In this document: positions 17,383 to 26,467 of the stretch, one piece after another
Position numbering within the stretch: the first letter of the stretch is position 1
Layout: every line of letters begins with the position of its first letter
The notes under the pieces: generated by a model
The model's database searches: none
Seen by the model: only the letters and a program-made list of their open reading frames with translations
What the model was told of the DNA's origin: nothing
Position numbers and translations under genes: made by a program
Assembly: GCF_014649875.1 (NCBI RefSeq)
Contig: NZ_BMTW01000002.1
Location: 434,001 to 498,000 of the forward strand
Source: Streptomyces rubiginosohelvolus
GTDB taxonomy: Bacteria > Actinomycetota > Actinomycetes > Streptomycetales > Streptomycetaceae
Direction of reading: 5' to 3'
Length of the DNA: 64,000 nucleotides

Positions 17383-18480
17383 ATGCCCGAACTGCGTGTC
17401 GTGGCCGTCTCCAACGACGGCACACGACTGGTGCTCAAGGCTGCGGACAGCACGGAGTACACGCTTCCGATCGATGAGCGGCTGCGCGCCGCCGTGCGCA
17501 ACGACCGCGCCCGGCTCGGCCAGATCGAGATCGAGGTGGAGAGCCACCTCCGGCCCCGCGACATCCAGGCCCGCATACGGGCCGGTGCCTCCGCGGAGGA
17601 GGTCGCCCAGTTCGCGGGCATCCCCGTCGACCGTGTACGCCGCTTCGAGGGCCCCGTGCTCGCGGAGCGCGCCTTCATGGCCGAGCGGGCCCGGAAGACT
17701 CCTGTGCGCCGTCCCGGCGAGAACACCGGCCCCCAGCTCGGCGAGGCGGTGCAGGAACGTCTCCTGCTGCGCGGCGCCGACAAGGAAACCGTCCAGTGGG
17801 ACTCGTGGCGCCGTGACGACGGCACCTGGGAAGTCCTGCTGGTCTACCGGGTCGCGGGCGAACCGCACTCGGCGAGCTGGACGTACGACCCGCCGAGGCG
17901 GCTGGTCCAGGCGCTGGACGACGAGGCGCGCTCGCTGATCGGCGAGACCGACGACGTCGCCGCGCCGGAGCCGAGCTTCCCGTTCGTGCCCCGGATCGCC
18001 CGGCTGCCGCGTGACCGGCCGCTGGACCGGAGCCTCGACCGGCAGGCCGACCGCGAGCGCCCGCTGGACCGGGCCCTGGACCGGCAGATCGAGCGGCCCG
18101 CGCCGGTCGCCGAGCCCGAGGAGTACGTGAGCAGCGCGTCGGCCGGTGAGCGTGACTCGCTGACCAGCCTGCTGGAGGCGGTGCCGAGCTTCCGGGGCGA
18201 CATGGTCGTGCCCGAGCGGCCCACGCAGCCCGAGCCGCCCGCGCTGGAACCGGCGGAGGAGGCGGAGGCGGACGAGCCGCCGGCCGCCGCCGCTTCGGCC
18301 GGTGCCGGGTCGGCTTACGCGGATGTGCTGATGCCGCGCGCGGTGGCCGGTCATCGCGACCGGCTGACCGGGACGACGGACCGTCAGGCGGAGGCGGACG
18401 GGGTCCGGCCGGGCCGCCGGGCCGCCGTGCCGAGCTGGGACGAGATCGTCTTCGGCACCCGGCGCAAGAAGCAGGACTGA
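17383..18480 (+). CDS. sepH: SepH, FtsZ-activating cell division protein
   Basis: SepH is an actinobacterial septation protein that binds FtsZ and promotes filament assembly during vegetative and sporulation division. The 365 residues start with the conserved DUF3071 domain (MPELRVVAVSNDGTRLVL). It includes a helix-turn-helix-like segment (RPRDIQARIRAGASAEEVAQ...GIPVDRVRRFEGPVLAERAFM) and WEVLLVYRVAGEPHSASW. After about residue 200 it is disordered, with a run of PLDR/ALDR-type repeats near 210-240, ending in a conserved-looking WDEIVFGTRRKKQ tail. The ATG at 17383 follows GGGAGGT. Confidence 0.93.
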   Translation: MPELRVVAVSNDGTRLVLKAADSTEYTLPIDERLRAAVRNDRARLGQIEIEVESHLRPRDIQARIRAGASAEEVAQFAGIPVDRVRRFEGPVLAERAFMAERARKTPVRRPGENTGPQLGEAVQERLLLRGADKETVQWDSWRRDDGTWEVLLVYRVAGEPHSASWTYDPPRRLVQALDDEARSLIGETDDVAAPEPSFPFVPRIARLPRDRPLDRSLDRQADRERPLDRALDRQIERPAPVAEPEEYVSSASAGERDSLTSLLEAVPSFRGDMVVPERPTQPEPPALEPAEEAEADEPPAAAASAGAGSAYADVLMPRAVAGHRDRLTGTTDRQAEADGVRPGRRAAVPSWDEIVFGTRRKKQD

Positions 18481-18502
18481 CCGGGGATGACCACCGGTGG
18501 GG

Positions 18503-18536
18503 GCGGGGGCCGTACGCGATGGCGTACGGCCCCCGC
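18503..18536. terminator. Terminator after sepH
   Basis: A perfect 15-bp stem (18503-18517 with 18522-18536) with a GATG loop, 22 bp after the sepH stop and before the convergent rhodanese gene. Confidence 0.85.
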
Positions 18537-18594
18537 TCCTTCGCCGTGGTCCGGCGCGGCCCCGGTCGGGATCGGCCGGACCCGCGCTGCGGGA

Positions 18595-19425
18595 CTACTG
18601 GGGCTCGGGCCCCGTGGCGACCGGCCGGGAGGGGTCCGAGGACCACTCGGACCAGGAGCCCGGATAAAGGACACCGGTGAAGCCGGCGATCTCCAGGGCC
18701 AGCACCTCGTGCGCGCCGGAGACCCCGGAGCCGCAGTAGACGCCCACGCCCTCGGTGCCGGCCTCCGCCCCCAGCCCGGCGAACCGTGCGGCCAGCTGCT
18801 CGGCCGGGAGGTAGCGGCCGTCGGCGTCGACGTTCTGCGTGGTCGGCGCGGAGACGGCCCCGGGGATATGGCCGCCGACGCGGTCGATCGGCTCCACATC
18901 GCCCCGGTAGCGCTCGGCCGCCCGGGCGTCCAGCAGCAGACCCGACCGGGCGAAGGCCGCCGCCCTTTCCGCGTCCAGGGTCGGCAGGGCCCCCGGCTTC
19001 GGCCGGAAATCGCCCTCGGCGGGGTGCGGGATCTCCGTGGTGAGGTCACCGGTCCAGGCGGCGAGCCCGCCGTCCAGGACGCGTACGTCCCGGTGCCCGG
19101 TCCAGCGCAGCAGCCACCAGGCGCGGGCCGCCGCCCAGCCCTGCCCGCCGTCGTACACCACGACGGGGGTGTCCTGGCCGACCCCGGCCCGGCGCATCAC
19201 GGCACCGAAGGCCTCCGGGTCCGGAAGGGGGTGGCGGCCGCCGTCGCCCGCCGGTCCGGCCAGCTCCGTGTCGAGGTCGACGAAGACCGCGCCGGGCAGA
19301 TGGCCGGCCTCGTAGTCGGGGCGGCCGTTCGGGCCGCCGAGCTGCCAGCGGACGTCCAGGAGCACCGGGGGCCGGGACCCGGCCGACTCGCTGGCGCATT
19401 CGGATGCGGTGATGATGGGCTTCAT
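18595..19425 (-). CDS. Two-domain rhodanese (thiosulfate/3-mercaptopyruvate sulfurtransferase)
   Basis: A 276-residue sulfurtransferase with tandem rhodanese domains. The N-terminal one is inactive in type (LLDVRWQLGG...YEAGHLPGAVFVDLD...VVVYDGG). The C-terminal one carries the active Cys231 in the loop CGSGVSG, closer to the mercaptopyruvate type (CG-GV-A) than to classical rhodanese loops. Its role is probably sulfane sulfur transfer or cyanide/mercaptopyruvate metabolism. The ATG at 19425 was chosen; an ATG three codons upstream is equally possible. Confidence 0.9.
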   Translation of the reverse strand: MKPIITASECASESAGSRPPVLLDVRWQLGGPNGRPDYEAGHLPGAVFVDLDTELAGPAGDGGRHPLPDPEAFGAVMRRAGVGQDTPVVVYDGGQGWAAARAWWLLRWTGHRDVRVLDGGLAAWTGDLTTEIPHPAEGDFRPKPGALPTLDAERAAAFARSGLLLDARAAERYRGDVEPIDRVGGHIPGAVSAPTTQNVDADGRYLPAEQLAARFAGLGAEAGTEGVGVYCGSGVSGAHEVLALEIAGFTGVLYPGSWSEWSSDPSRPVATGPEPQ

Positions 19426-19661
19426 GGGTGCCATCCTCGCGCAGCGGGGCCGGCACCCGTAACAGCATCGGACGGGACGGCCGGCGGGAATCCGGCCGTC
19501 CTTCGTCGAGAACCCGGACGACGCGGCGCGGCCGGTGCGCCTCCCGCGCCGGGGGGTGCAAGCATCTGCACGGGGCACGCGGACCACGTCCTGACCCGGG
19601 ACGGCTCCGCTGTCCCGTTCCCCCGCACGGCCACCACAACGGTCCGAGGAGAGAGAAGACG

Positions 19662-20444
19662 ATGACCGAGGCCCCCGCCCGGCGCACGCCCGGAACACCT
19701 TGCTGGGTGAGTCTGATCGTGCACGGCCTGACCGCGACCCAGGAGTTCTACGGAGCCCTGTTCGACTGGGAGTTCCGGCCGGGCCCCGAACAACTGGGCC
19801 CCTACGTCCGCGGGCTGCTGCACGGCGAGGAGGTCGCGGGCATCGGCCAGCTGCCGCCCGACCGGCATCTCCCGATCGCCTGGACCACCTACCTCGCCAC
19901 GGACGACGCCGACGTCACCGCGGAGGCCATCCGCGCCTGCGGCGGGACGGTCGCGGTCGGCCCGCTGGACGCGGGCGAGGCCGGGCGGCTCGCCATCGCC
20001 TCGGACCCGAGCGGGGCGGTCTTCGGTATCTGGCAGGGCTCGGAACACATCGGCACGATGACGGCGGGCGTACCCGGCACCCCCGTCTGGAACGAGCTGG
20101 TGACGCGGGAGACCTCGATGGTCGCGAAGTTCTACCAGACGGTCTTCGGTTACGAGACGGAGGCGGTGCTCTCCGCCGACTTCGACTACCAGACGCTGCA
20201 CCTGGACAACGTGGCGGTGGCGGCCCTGCACGGGGTCGGCCACGCGCTGCCGCGCGACCGGGGGCCGCACTGGATGACGTATTTCGAGGTCGCCGACACC
20301 GACCGGGCCGCGGCCCGGGTGGTGGAGCTGGGCGGGCGCGTCCTGCAGCCGCCGCGCGAGGGGTCGAGCGGCAGGCTGGCGACGGTCGCGGACCCGGAGG
20401 GGGCCGTGTTCACGGTCATCCGGTCCGCTTCGGACACCGCCTGA
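19662..20444 (+). CDS. VOC-superfamily protein (two glyoxalase-like domains)
   Basis: 260 residues forming two vicinal-oxygen-chelate modules. The first begins PCWVSLIVHGLTATQEFYGALFDWEFRPG and ends with DPSGAVFGIWQG. The second has VWNELVTRETSMVAKFYQTVFGYE and ends with DPEGAVFTVIR. This layout is typical of Streptomyces proteins annotated as glyoxalase or hydroxylase. No substrate can be assigned, and metal ligands are only partly recognisable. The ATG at 19662 follows GAGGAGAG. It is divergent from the rhodanese gene. Confidence 0.87.
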   Translation: MTEAPARRTPGTPCWVSLIVHGLTATQEFYGALFDWEFRPGPEQLGPYVRGLLHGEEVAGIGQLPPDRHLPIAWTTYLATDDADVTAEAIRACGGTVAVGPLDAGEAGRLAIASDPSGAVFGIWQGSEHIGTMTAGVPGTPVWNELVTRETSMVAKFYQTVFGYETEAVLSADFDYQTLHLDNVAVAALHGVGHALPRDRGPHWMTYFEVADTDRAAARVVELGGRVLQPPREGSSGRLATVADPEGAVFTVIRSASDTA

Positions 20445-20516
20445 CACGTCCTGGTACGACGGTCCCGGCGACGCCCGGCCCGGCGCTGCGGGGGTTGGAT
20501 CCGGCGCCCGTACGGC

Positions 20517-21167
20517 TCAGACGGAGGACACCGGCAGGACATCGGGCGAGAGCGCGCCCGCGCGGGCGGTCTCCGCGGTCATGCGGCGGCAGTGGTGGCG
20601 GCGGCACAGCACCTCGTAACCGACCTCGCCCGCCTGCCGGTTGACGTCGCCGACGACGACCTGGGCCCCCTCGACGACCATCTCGCCGTCCACGGTCCGG
20701 GCGTTGTGCGTGGCGCGGGCCCCGCACCAGCAGAGCGCCTCGACCTGGAGGGCCTCTATGCGGTCGGCCAGTTCGATCAGCCGCTGGGAGCCCGGGAACA
20801 GCTTGGTGCGGAAGTCCGTGGTGATGCCGAAGGCGAAGACGTCGAGCTTCAGATCGTCGACCACGCGGGCCAGTTGGTCGATCTGGTCCGGGGCGAGGAA
20901 CTGCGCCTCGTCCACGATGACGTAGTCGACCCGGCCGCCCCGGCTGACCCGGTCCACGATGTGCGCGTACAGGTCCATGCCCTCCTCGGCCTCGACGGCG
21001 TCCGTCACCAGGCCGAGCCGGGAGGAGAGCTTGCCCTCCCCCGCGCGGTCGTCCCGGGTGAAGATCACGCCCTGGAGGCCGCGGGCCGAGCGGTTGTGAC
21101 CGATCTGCAGGGCCAGCGTGCTCTTTCCGCAGTCCATGGTTCCGGAGAAGAACACCAGCTCGGGCAT
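20517..21167 (-). CDS. tdk: Thymidine kinase
   Basis: A type II thymidine kinase that phosphorylates thymidine to dTMP in the salvage pathway. Of 216 residues, the P-loop is SGTMDCGKST, the Walker B/lid segment VIVDEAQFL, the base-binding region ITTDFRTKLFPGSQRLIELAD, and a zinc site uses CWCG plus C-terminal Cys residues (LCRRHHC). It lies downstream of the phosphodiesterase gene with a 44-bp gap and may belong to the same transcript. Confidence 0.93.
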   Translation of the reverse strand: MPELVFFSGTMDCGKSTLALQIGHNRSARGLQGVIFTRDDRAGEGKLSSRLGLVTDAVEAEEGMDLYAHIVDRVSRGGRVDYVIVDEAQFLAPDQIDQLARVVDDLKLDVFAFGITTDFRTKLFPGSQRLIELADRIEALQVEALCWCGARATHNARTVDGEMVVEGAQVVVGDVNRQAGEVGYEVLCRRHHCRRMTAETARAGALSPDVLPVSSV

Positions 21168-21211
21168 GAGGGGTCGAGCACCTTTCGGAGGGGGCGGTAC
21201 GGCAGGAAGGG

Positions 21212-22399
21212 TTACGAGCGTACTTCGAGGAGGGGGACGAGCTGTTCCACGGGGGTCAGGGAGCCGTGCACGCCCGCCATCGCCGACTCGTGCGGCTCGT
21301 TGACGGAGGCCGTGATGATCACGTCGTCGTGGGCGGCGGCGACCACGTCGCCGATCCGGCCGTACACCCGCTCGTCGACCGTCGGGCCGAACCAGCCGGC
21401 CGCGATCGCCTCGTCCCGGCTCGCGATCCAGAACTGCTCGCCGAGGACCTCGCGCCAGACGGCCAGGACGTCGGCCTGGGCGCCGGGCACCGCGTAGACG
21501 TGGCGGGCGCGGCCTTCACCGCCGAGGAGGGCGACGCCCGCGCTCAGCTCCCAGTCCTCGTCGAAGTCGATCCGGGACTGATCGTCGAACGGGATGTCGA
21601 TCATGCCGTGGTCGGCGGTGATGTAGAGCGCGGAGCGCGGCGGGAGCTGCTCGGCGAGGCGGCGGGCGAGCCCGTCCACGTACATCAGCTGGCCGCGCCA
21701 GGCGTCGGAGTCGGTGCCGAAGCGGTGGCCCTTGCCGTCGACCTCGCTGTAGTACGTGTAGACGAGCGAACGGTCGCCCGCGGCCAGGCGCTGGGCGGCG
21801 ACGTCCATCCGGTCCTCGCCGGAGAGCCGGCCGAGGAAGGATCCGCCGCTGAGCGCGATCTTGGTCAGGGGGGTCTGCTCGAACATCGGCGCGGAGACCT
21901 GCGCGGTGTGGACGCCCACGGCGTCGGCGAGCTGGAAGACCGTGGGGTACGGCTGCCAGGCCTTCGGCTCGGTCCACGGCTTCCAGCGGAGCTGGTTCAT
22001 CAGCTCGCCGGTCTGCGGGTTGCGCGCGGTGTAGCCGGGAAGGCCGTGCTCGCCGGGCGGCAGCCCCGTACCGACGGAGGCGAGGGAGGTCGCGGTGGTG
22101 GAGGGGAAGCCCGCCGTGAGCGGGCGGCCGGTGCCACCGCGCGAGGTGGGGAGCAGGGAGTGCAGGAAGGGGGCCTCGTCCGGGTGGGCCTTGATCTGCT
22201 CCCAGCCGAGGCCGTCGATCAGGAAGACGCAGTTGCGGTCCGCCGGGGTCAGCTCGGGGATCGCGGCGGTGAAGCCCGGCACCTCCAGTCCGGCGGCGAG
22301 CGTCGGCAGCAGGTCCGCGAGCGAGCCGCTGCCATACTCCGGCACGGGCGCGGTGTCGAGGGCCAGCGGCTCGGGGTCCTGCCAGGCGGGCTGGGCCAT
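21212..22399 (-). CDS. Alkaline-phosphatase-superfamily nucleotide pyrophosphatase/phosphodiesterase
   Basis: A 395-residue metal-dependent phosphodiesterase of the NPP type. Two-metal ligand motifs are visible: FLIDGLGWEQI, the nucleophile region GFPSTTATSLASVGTG, YYSEVDGKGHRFG and ITADHGMIDIP. No signal peptide or membrane helix is obvious, so it is probably cytoplasmic. The substrate is unknown. Its ATG overlaps the stop of the DUF5998 gene by one base (TGATG), implying coupled translation. Confidence 0.88.
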   Translation of the reverse strand: MAQPAWQDPEPLALDTAPVPEYGSGSLADLLPTLAAGLEVPGFTAAIPELTPADRNCVFLIDGLGWEQIKAHPDEAPFLHSLLPTSRGGTGRPLTAGFPSTTATSLASVGTGLPPGEHGLPGYTARNPQTGELMNQLRWKPWTEPKAWQPYPTVFQLADAVGVHTAQVSAPMFEQTPLTKIALSGGSFLGRLSGEDRMDVAAQRLAAGDRSLVYTYYSEVDGKGHRFGTDSDAWRGQLMYVDGLARRLAEQLPPRSALYITADHGMIDIPFDDQSRIDFDEDWELSAGVALLGGEGRARHVYAVPGAQADVLAVWREVLGEQFWIASRDEAIAAGWFGPTVDERVYGRIGDVVAAAHDDVIITASVNEPHESAMAGVHGSLTPVEQLVPLLEVRS

Positions 22400-22995
22400 C
22401 AGCGGCCACTCGCCGCGGTGGCGGCCGTGGCCTCGGAGAGCGCCTGGGCGAAGGCGAGGGTCTGGCGCACGGCGTCGGGGCCGTCGCCGGCCTCGCTGAC
22501 CCGCAGGCTCAGGTCGTCGGCGGTGGAGCTGCCGGTGTAGCCGTGGTCGGCCTCGCAGTTGGAGTCGCCGCAGGCGGCGGGCTCCAGGTCGATCCGGGAG
22601 ACCGCGCCCCAGCCGATGGTCAGGACGACCTCGCGGGGCAGGGTGCCCGGGACGTACTTCTCCGGGTTGGCCACCACGCGGCTGACGACGACGGAGGAGA
22701 TCCGCTCCAGCTTCACCGACTCGGTGGAGGTGGTGGCGTACGGCGTCGGGGAGCTGGTGTCGGCGGCCTGCTCGTCGGTGTGGCTGACGATGAACCGGTG
22801 CTCGGTCAGGACGAGGACGGTCACATGACGGCGGACCTCGTTGGAGTCGAACGTGGTCTCCTGGTGGACCAGGTACGAAGCGACCGGCTCCCCGCCGACG
22901 GCGGCCTCCACCGCCTCGGCCACGAGGGCCGGGTAGTAGCCGCTGCGCTCGATCGCCGCGCGCAGCCCCTTGGTCGTCGTACCGGTCTTTGCCAT
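22399..22995 (-). CDS. DUF5998-family protein
   Basis: A 198-residue protein conserved in Streptomyces and relatives, with no known function. Features include RAAIERSGYYPALVAEAVEAAVGGEPVASYLVHQETTF near the N-terminus, a beta-rich middle (VTVLVLTEHRFIVSHTDE) and a GDSNCEADHGY loop with one cysteine. The ATG at 22995 was preferred because AGGA lies 8 nt upstream. The gene is translationally coupled to the phosphodiesterase that follows, which suggests a shared role. Confidence 0.85.
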   Translation of the reverse strand: MAKTGTTTKGLRAAIERSGYYPALVAEAVEAAVGGEPVASYLVHQETTFDSNEVRRHVTVLVLTEHRFIVSHTDEQAADTSSPTPYATTSTESVKLERISSVVVSRVVANPEKYVPGTLPREVVLTIGWGAVSRIDLEPAACGDSNCEADHGYTGSSTADDLSLRVSEAGDGPDAVRQTLAFAQALSEATAATAASGR

Positions 22996-23060
22996 GAGCA
23001 CCATCCTACGGCGGGCCGGTGACTGCCGGGGACGCCCCGGGGGCCACCGGCCGCTGGGTC

Positions 23061-26051
23061 TCAGTAGTTCGGAAGGCGGCGGGGGCCGACGTCGCTCCGG
23101 GCGGGCGGCGGGGCGAGCCGGACGCTCGCGCCGAGCACGGTGAGTCCCTGCGGGGCGACGACGACGGGTTCGAGGGCGACGGAGACCACCTCCGGGTGGT
23201 CGTCGACCAGCCGGGACAGCCGCAGCAGCAGCTCTTCGAGCGCGGCCGTGTCGACCGGGGCCGAGCCGCGCCAGCCGAACAGCACCGGGGCCGCCCTGAT
23301 GGACCGGATCAGCTCGGCGGCGTCCCGGTCGGTGGCGGGGACCAGCCGGTGCGCGGTGTCGCCGAGCAGTTCGGAGGGCGCTCCCGCGAGGCCGAAGGAG
23401 AGGATCGCCCCGGCCGCCGCGTCGATGGAGGCCCGCACGACGGTGTCCACGCCGCGCGGGGCCATCGCCTGGACGACGGGGAGCAGTTCGGCGGGCTTGC
23501 CGAGGAGGTCGGTGAGCTCTCCGTACGCCCGGCGCAGCGCCTCCTCGTCGGCGACGTCGAGGCGGACCCCGCCGAGGTCGGCGCGGTGGCGCAGGTGGGG
23601 CGCGGTGGTCTTGAGGGCCACCGGGTAGCCGAGCCGGGCCGCCGCGGCGACGGCCGCCTCGGGGTCGGGGGCGGGGAGGGTGGGGCGTACGTCGATGCCG
23701 TAGCGGCCGAGCAGCTCGCGGGCCTCGTCGTGGGTGAGCGGGCGCCCGCGCGGGTCGGGGGCGGTGGCGAGCTGTGCTTCGATCAGGGCGGCGGCCCCCG
23801 CCTCGTCGATGGTGTCGTCGAGGAACTCGGGGATCTTGCCGGGCACGGCCGCCTGCCGGCGCCACTGGGCGTACTTCACGGCCTCGGCGAGCGCGCGGAC
23901 GGCGCGTTCGGCGGCGGGGTAGGCGGGGATACGGCCGGGGCGGGGCGGGGTCTCGGGGTCGGCTGTCGCGTCAGCCGGTGTTCCGGAGGCGGGTGTTCCG
24001 AGGGCGGCCGTGGCCGTCGCGGTTCCGGGGGCGGTGGGTCCTGTGCGGGCGGTGGCCGTGGCCGGGGTGGTGGTCCCGGCCCGGTCGTTGGTCGCTTCCG
24101 AGGCGGTGGCCGCTGCCCGGTCCGCGCCCGCTTCCGGCGATACGGTCCGGGACGCCGCCGTCCGGGGGCGCGGGGTCGCCGTGCTGCTCGCGGCGGCCAG
24201 TGCCTCGGCGAGGCCGCCGATCTCGACGTGGACGACGGCCACCGGCTTGGCCGACCCCCCGGCCACCGCCTTGGTCAGGGCCTCGGCCAGCACTTGGCCG
24301 TCGCCGGTCTCGGCCTCCCCGTTCTCCCCCACCCACGGGATGGCGGTGACGATCACGGCGTCGCAGGTGCCGTCCGCGAGCGCCTCGGCCAGCGCGTCGC
24401 GGAAGTCCTGCGGGGAGGCGGCGGTGGTGAGGTCGATCGGCGGGCGCGGGCGCAGCCCCTCGGCGAGGCAGGCGTCGTACGTCAGCAGGCCGAGGGACTC
24501 GGAGTTGCCGAGGATGGCGACCCGGGGGCCGGCCGGGAGGGGCTGGCCCGCCAGCAGGAGTCCGGCGTCGACCATCTCGGTCACGGTGTCGACCCGGATG
24601 ACGCCGGCCTGGCGCATCAGCGCGGAGACCGTGGTGTCGGGGATGCGGCTGACCGGGACGGCGTGGCCGGGCGGGTTGGTGCCGCTGTGCCGGGCGCCCT
24701 TCACCACGACGACGGGCTTGACGGCGGCGGTGCGGCGGGCGAGGCGGGTGAACTTGCGGGGGTTGCCGAGCGATTCGAGGTAGAGCAGGGCGACGTCGGT
24801 GTCCGGGTCCTCGAAGGAGTACTGGAGGAAGTCGTTGCCGGAGACGTCGGCCCGGTTGCCCGCCGAGATGAACGAGGACAGGCCCGCACCGCGCCGGTGG
24901 AGGCCGGAAAGCAGGGCGATGCCGATCGCGCCGGACTGCGTGAACAGACCGATCCGGCCGCGGGCGGGCGACTCGGGGGCGAGGGAGGCGTTCAGCCGGA
25001 CGGTCTCGGCGGTGTTGATGATGCCGAAGGCGTTCGGGCCGATGATTCGCATGCCGTACGAGCGGGCTTGGCGGACCAGTTCGCGCTGGAGCTCGCGGCC
25101 CTCGGCGCCCCGCTCGGCGTAACCGGCGGAGAGGACGACCAGGCCCTGGACCCCGTGCTCGCCACAGTCGGCGACGGCCTCGGGGACGCGGTGGGCGGGG
25201 ACGGCGATGACGGCGAGGTCGACCTGTTCGTCGATCTCGCCGAGCGAGCGGTGGGCGGGCACCCCGTCGAGGGTGGCGAGGCCCTCGTCGAAGGCGCGGT
25301 TCACGGCGTAGGTGCGGCCGGTGTAGCCGGCGGCGAGGAGGTTGCGCAGGACCGTGCGGCCCACGCCGCCGGGGGTGCGGCCGGTGCCGATGACCGCGAC
25401 GGAGCCGGGGGCGAGGAGGCGCTGCACCGAGCGGGCCTCGGCGCGCTGTTCGCGGCCTCGTTGGACGGCGAGGGACTTCTCGGTGGGTTCGAGGTCGAGG
25501 GTGAGGTGGACGGAGCCGTCCTCGAAGCTGCGGCGCTGGGTGTACCCGCCGTCCCGGAACACCTTGATCATTTTGTTGTTGGCGGGGAGCACCTCGGCGG
25601 CGAAGCGCCGGATGCCGCGCTCGCGGGCGACCGCGGCGATGTGTTCGAGCAGCGCCGAGGCGACGCCGCGGCCCTGGTGGGCGTCCTGGACGAGGAAGGC
25701 GACCTCGGCCTCGTCGGCGGGGGCGGAGGCGGGGCGGCCCCGGTCGTCGATGCGGTCGTAGCGGACGGTCCCGATGAACTCGCCCCCGATCGTGACCGCC
25801 AGTCCCACCCGGTCGACGTAGTCGTGATGGGTGAAGCGGTGCACGTCCCGGTCGGATAGGCGGGGATACGGGGCGAAGAAGCGGTAGTACTTCGACTCGT
25901 CGGACACCTGCTCGTAGAAGCTGACCAGTCGCTCGGCGTCGTCCGTGGTGATCGGCCTGATGCGCGCGGTGCCCCCGTCGCGGAGCACCACGTCCGCTTC
26001 CCAGTGGTCGGGGTACGCGTGATGCGGACTCTGTTCCGGCGTGGGCTCCAT
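23061..26051 (-). CDS. GNAT acetyltransferase fused to acyl-CoA synthetase (NDP-forming) domains; Pat-like
   Basis: A 996-residue fusion. Residues 1-210 are a GNAT domain (EVAFLVQDAHQGRGVASALL, acetyl-CoA loop GRGVA). Residues about 220-510 form CoA-binding and succinyl-CoA-ligase-like domains (GSVAVIGTGRTPGGVG...YAVNRAF, IIGPNAFGIINT). A Thr/Ala/Pro-rich linker spans about 640-745, and the C-terminus is an ATP-grasp domain (ALIEAQLATAPDPRG...VALKTTAPHLRHRADLGGVRLD). Such fusions are protein lysine acetyltransferases that inactivate acyl-CoA synthetases. The usual SHTGA catalytic-His motif of the ligase part is not seen; GHAVPVSRIPD stands in its place, consistent with a regulatory domain. 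Confidence 0.88.
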   Translation of the reverse strand: MEPTPEQSPHHAYPDHWEADVVLRDGGTARIRPITTDDAERLVSFYEQVSDESKYYRFFAPYPRLSDRDVHRFTHHDYVDRVGLAVTIGGEFIGTVRYDRIDDRGRPASAPADEAEVAFLVQDAHQGRGVASALLEHIAAVARERGIRRFAAEVLPANNKMIKVFRDGGYTQRRSFEDGSVHLTLDLEPTEKSLAVQRGREQRAEARSVQRLLAPGSVAVIGTGRTPGGVGRTVLRNLLAAGYTGRTYAVNRAFDEGLATLDGVPAHRSLGEIDEQVDLAVIAVPAHRVPEAVADCGEHGVQGLVVLSAGYAERGAEGRELQRELVRQARSYGMRIIGPNAFGIINTAETVRLNASLAPESPARGRIGLFTQSGAIGIALLSGLHRRGAGLSSFISAGNRADVSGNDFLQYSFEDPDTDVALLYLESLGNPRKFTRLARRTAAVKPVVVVKGARHSGTNPPGHAVPVSRIPDTTVSALMRQAGVIRVDTVTEMVDAGLLLAGQPLPAGPRVAILGNSESLGLLTYDACLAEGLRPRPPIDLTTAASPQDFRDALAEALADGTCDAVIVTAIPWVGENGEAETGDGQVLAEALTKAVAGGSAKPVAVVHVEIGGLAEALAAASSTATPRPRTAASRTVSPEAGADRAAATASEATNDRAGTTTPATATARTGPTAPGTATATAALGTPASGTPADATADPETPPRPGRIPAYPAAERAVRALAEAVKYAQWRRQAAVPGKIPEFLDDTIDEAGAAALIEAQLATAPDPRGRPLTHDEARELLGRYGIDVRPTLPAPDPEAAVAAAARLGYPVALKTTAPHLRHRADLGGVRLDVADEEALRRAYGELTDLLGKPAELLPVVQAMAPRGVDTVVRASIDAAAGAILSFGLAGAPSELLGDTAHRLVPATDRDAAELIRSIRAAPVLFGWRGSAPVDTAALEELLLRLSRLVDDHPEVVSVALEPVVVAPQGLTVLGASVRLAPPPARSDVGPRRLPNY

Positions 26052-26108
26052 GGCCGAAGCCTACGGCCGGACGGGAGGCCGGGCACAGCACCACGCACTG
26101 CATGAGAG

Positions 26109-26124
26109 ACTGGTCTAGACAACC
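26109..26124. promoter_or_regulatory. dre-type DasR-binding site upstream of ptsH
   Basis: ACTGGTCTAGACAACC matches the DasR responsive element consensus (ACTGGTCTAGACCA-T) at 13 of the 14 bases of the core. It ends 23 bp upstream of the ptsH start. DasR control of ptsH by N-acetylglucosamine-derived phosphosugars is established in S. coelicolor; binding here is inferred. Confidence 0.8.
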
Positions 26125-26147
26125 GTTGATATGTGAAGGGCAGAACC

Positions 26148-26429
26148 ATGGCTGAGCGCCGCGTAAACGTCGGTTGGGCCGAGGGCCTGCACGCCCGCCC
26201 CGCTTCCATCTTCGTCCGTGCCGCCACGGCCTCCGGCGTCCCGGTGACGATCGCCAAGGCCGACGGCAACCCGGTGAACGCCGCCTCCATGCTGGCCGTG
26301 CTCGGTCTGGGCGCGCAGGGTGGCGAGGAGATCGTGCTCGCGTCCGACGCGGACGACGCCGAGGCCGCTCTGGACCGGCTGGCGAAGCTGGTCGCCGAGG
26401 GCCTGGAAGAGCTTCCGGAGACCGTCTGA
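26148..26429 (+). CDS. ptsH: Phosphocarrier protein HPr
   Basis: HPr carries phosphate from enzyme I to sugar-specific PTS EIIA components. The 93-residue protein has the active-site His15 in GLHARPAS and the regulatory-type Ser47 in NAASMLAVL. There is no other pts gene beside it. The ATG at 26148 with GAAGGG upstream is preferred over a start 5 codons earlier. A DasR-type operator precedes it and a terminator follows, so it is monocistronic. Confidence 0.95.
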   Translation: MAERRVNVGWAEGLHARPASIFVRAATASGVPVTIAKADGNPVNAASMLAVLGLGAQGGEEIVLASDADDAEAALDRLAKLVAEGLEELPETV

Positions 26430-26467
26430 CCCCTCCGTCTCCGGTCCGTCCGGATACGACCCGCGCG

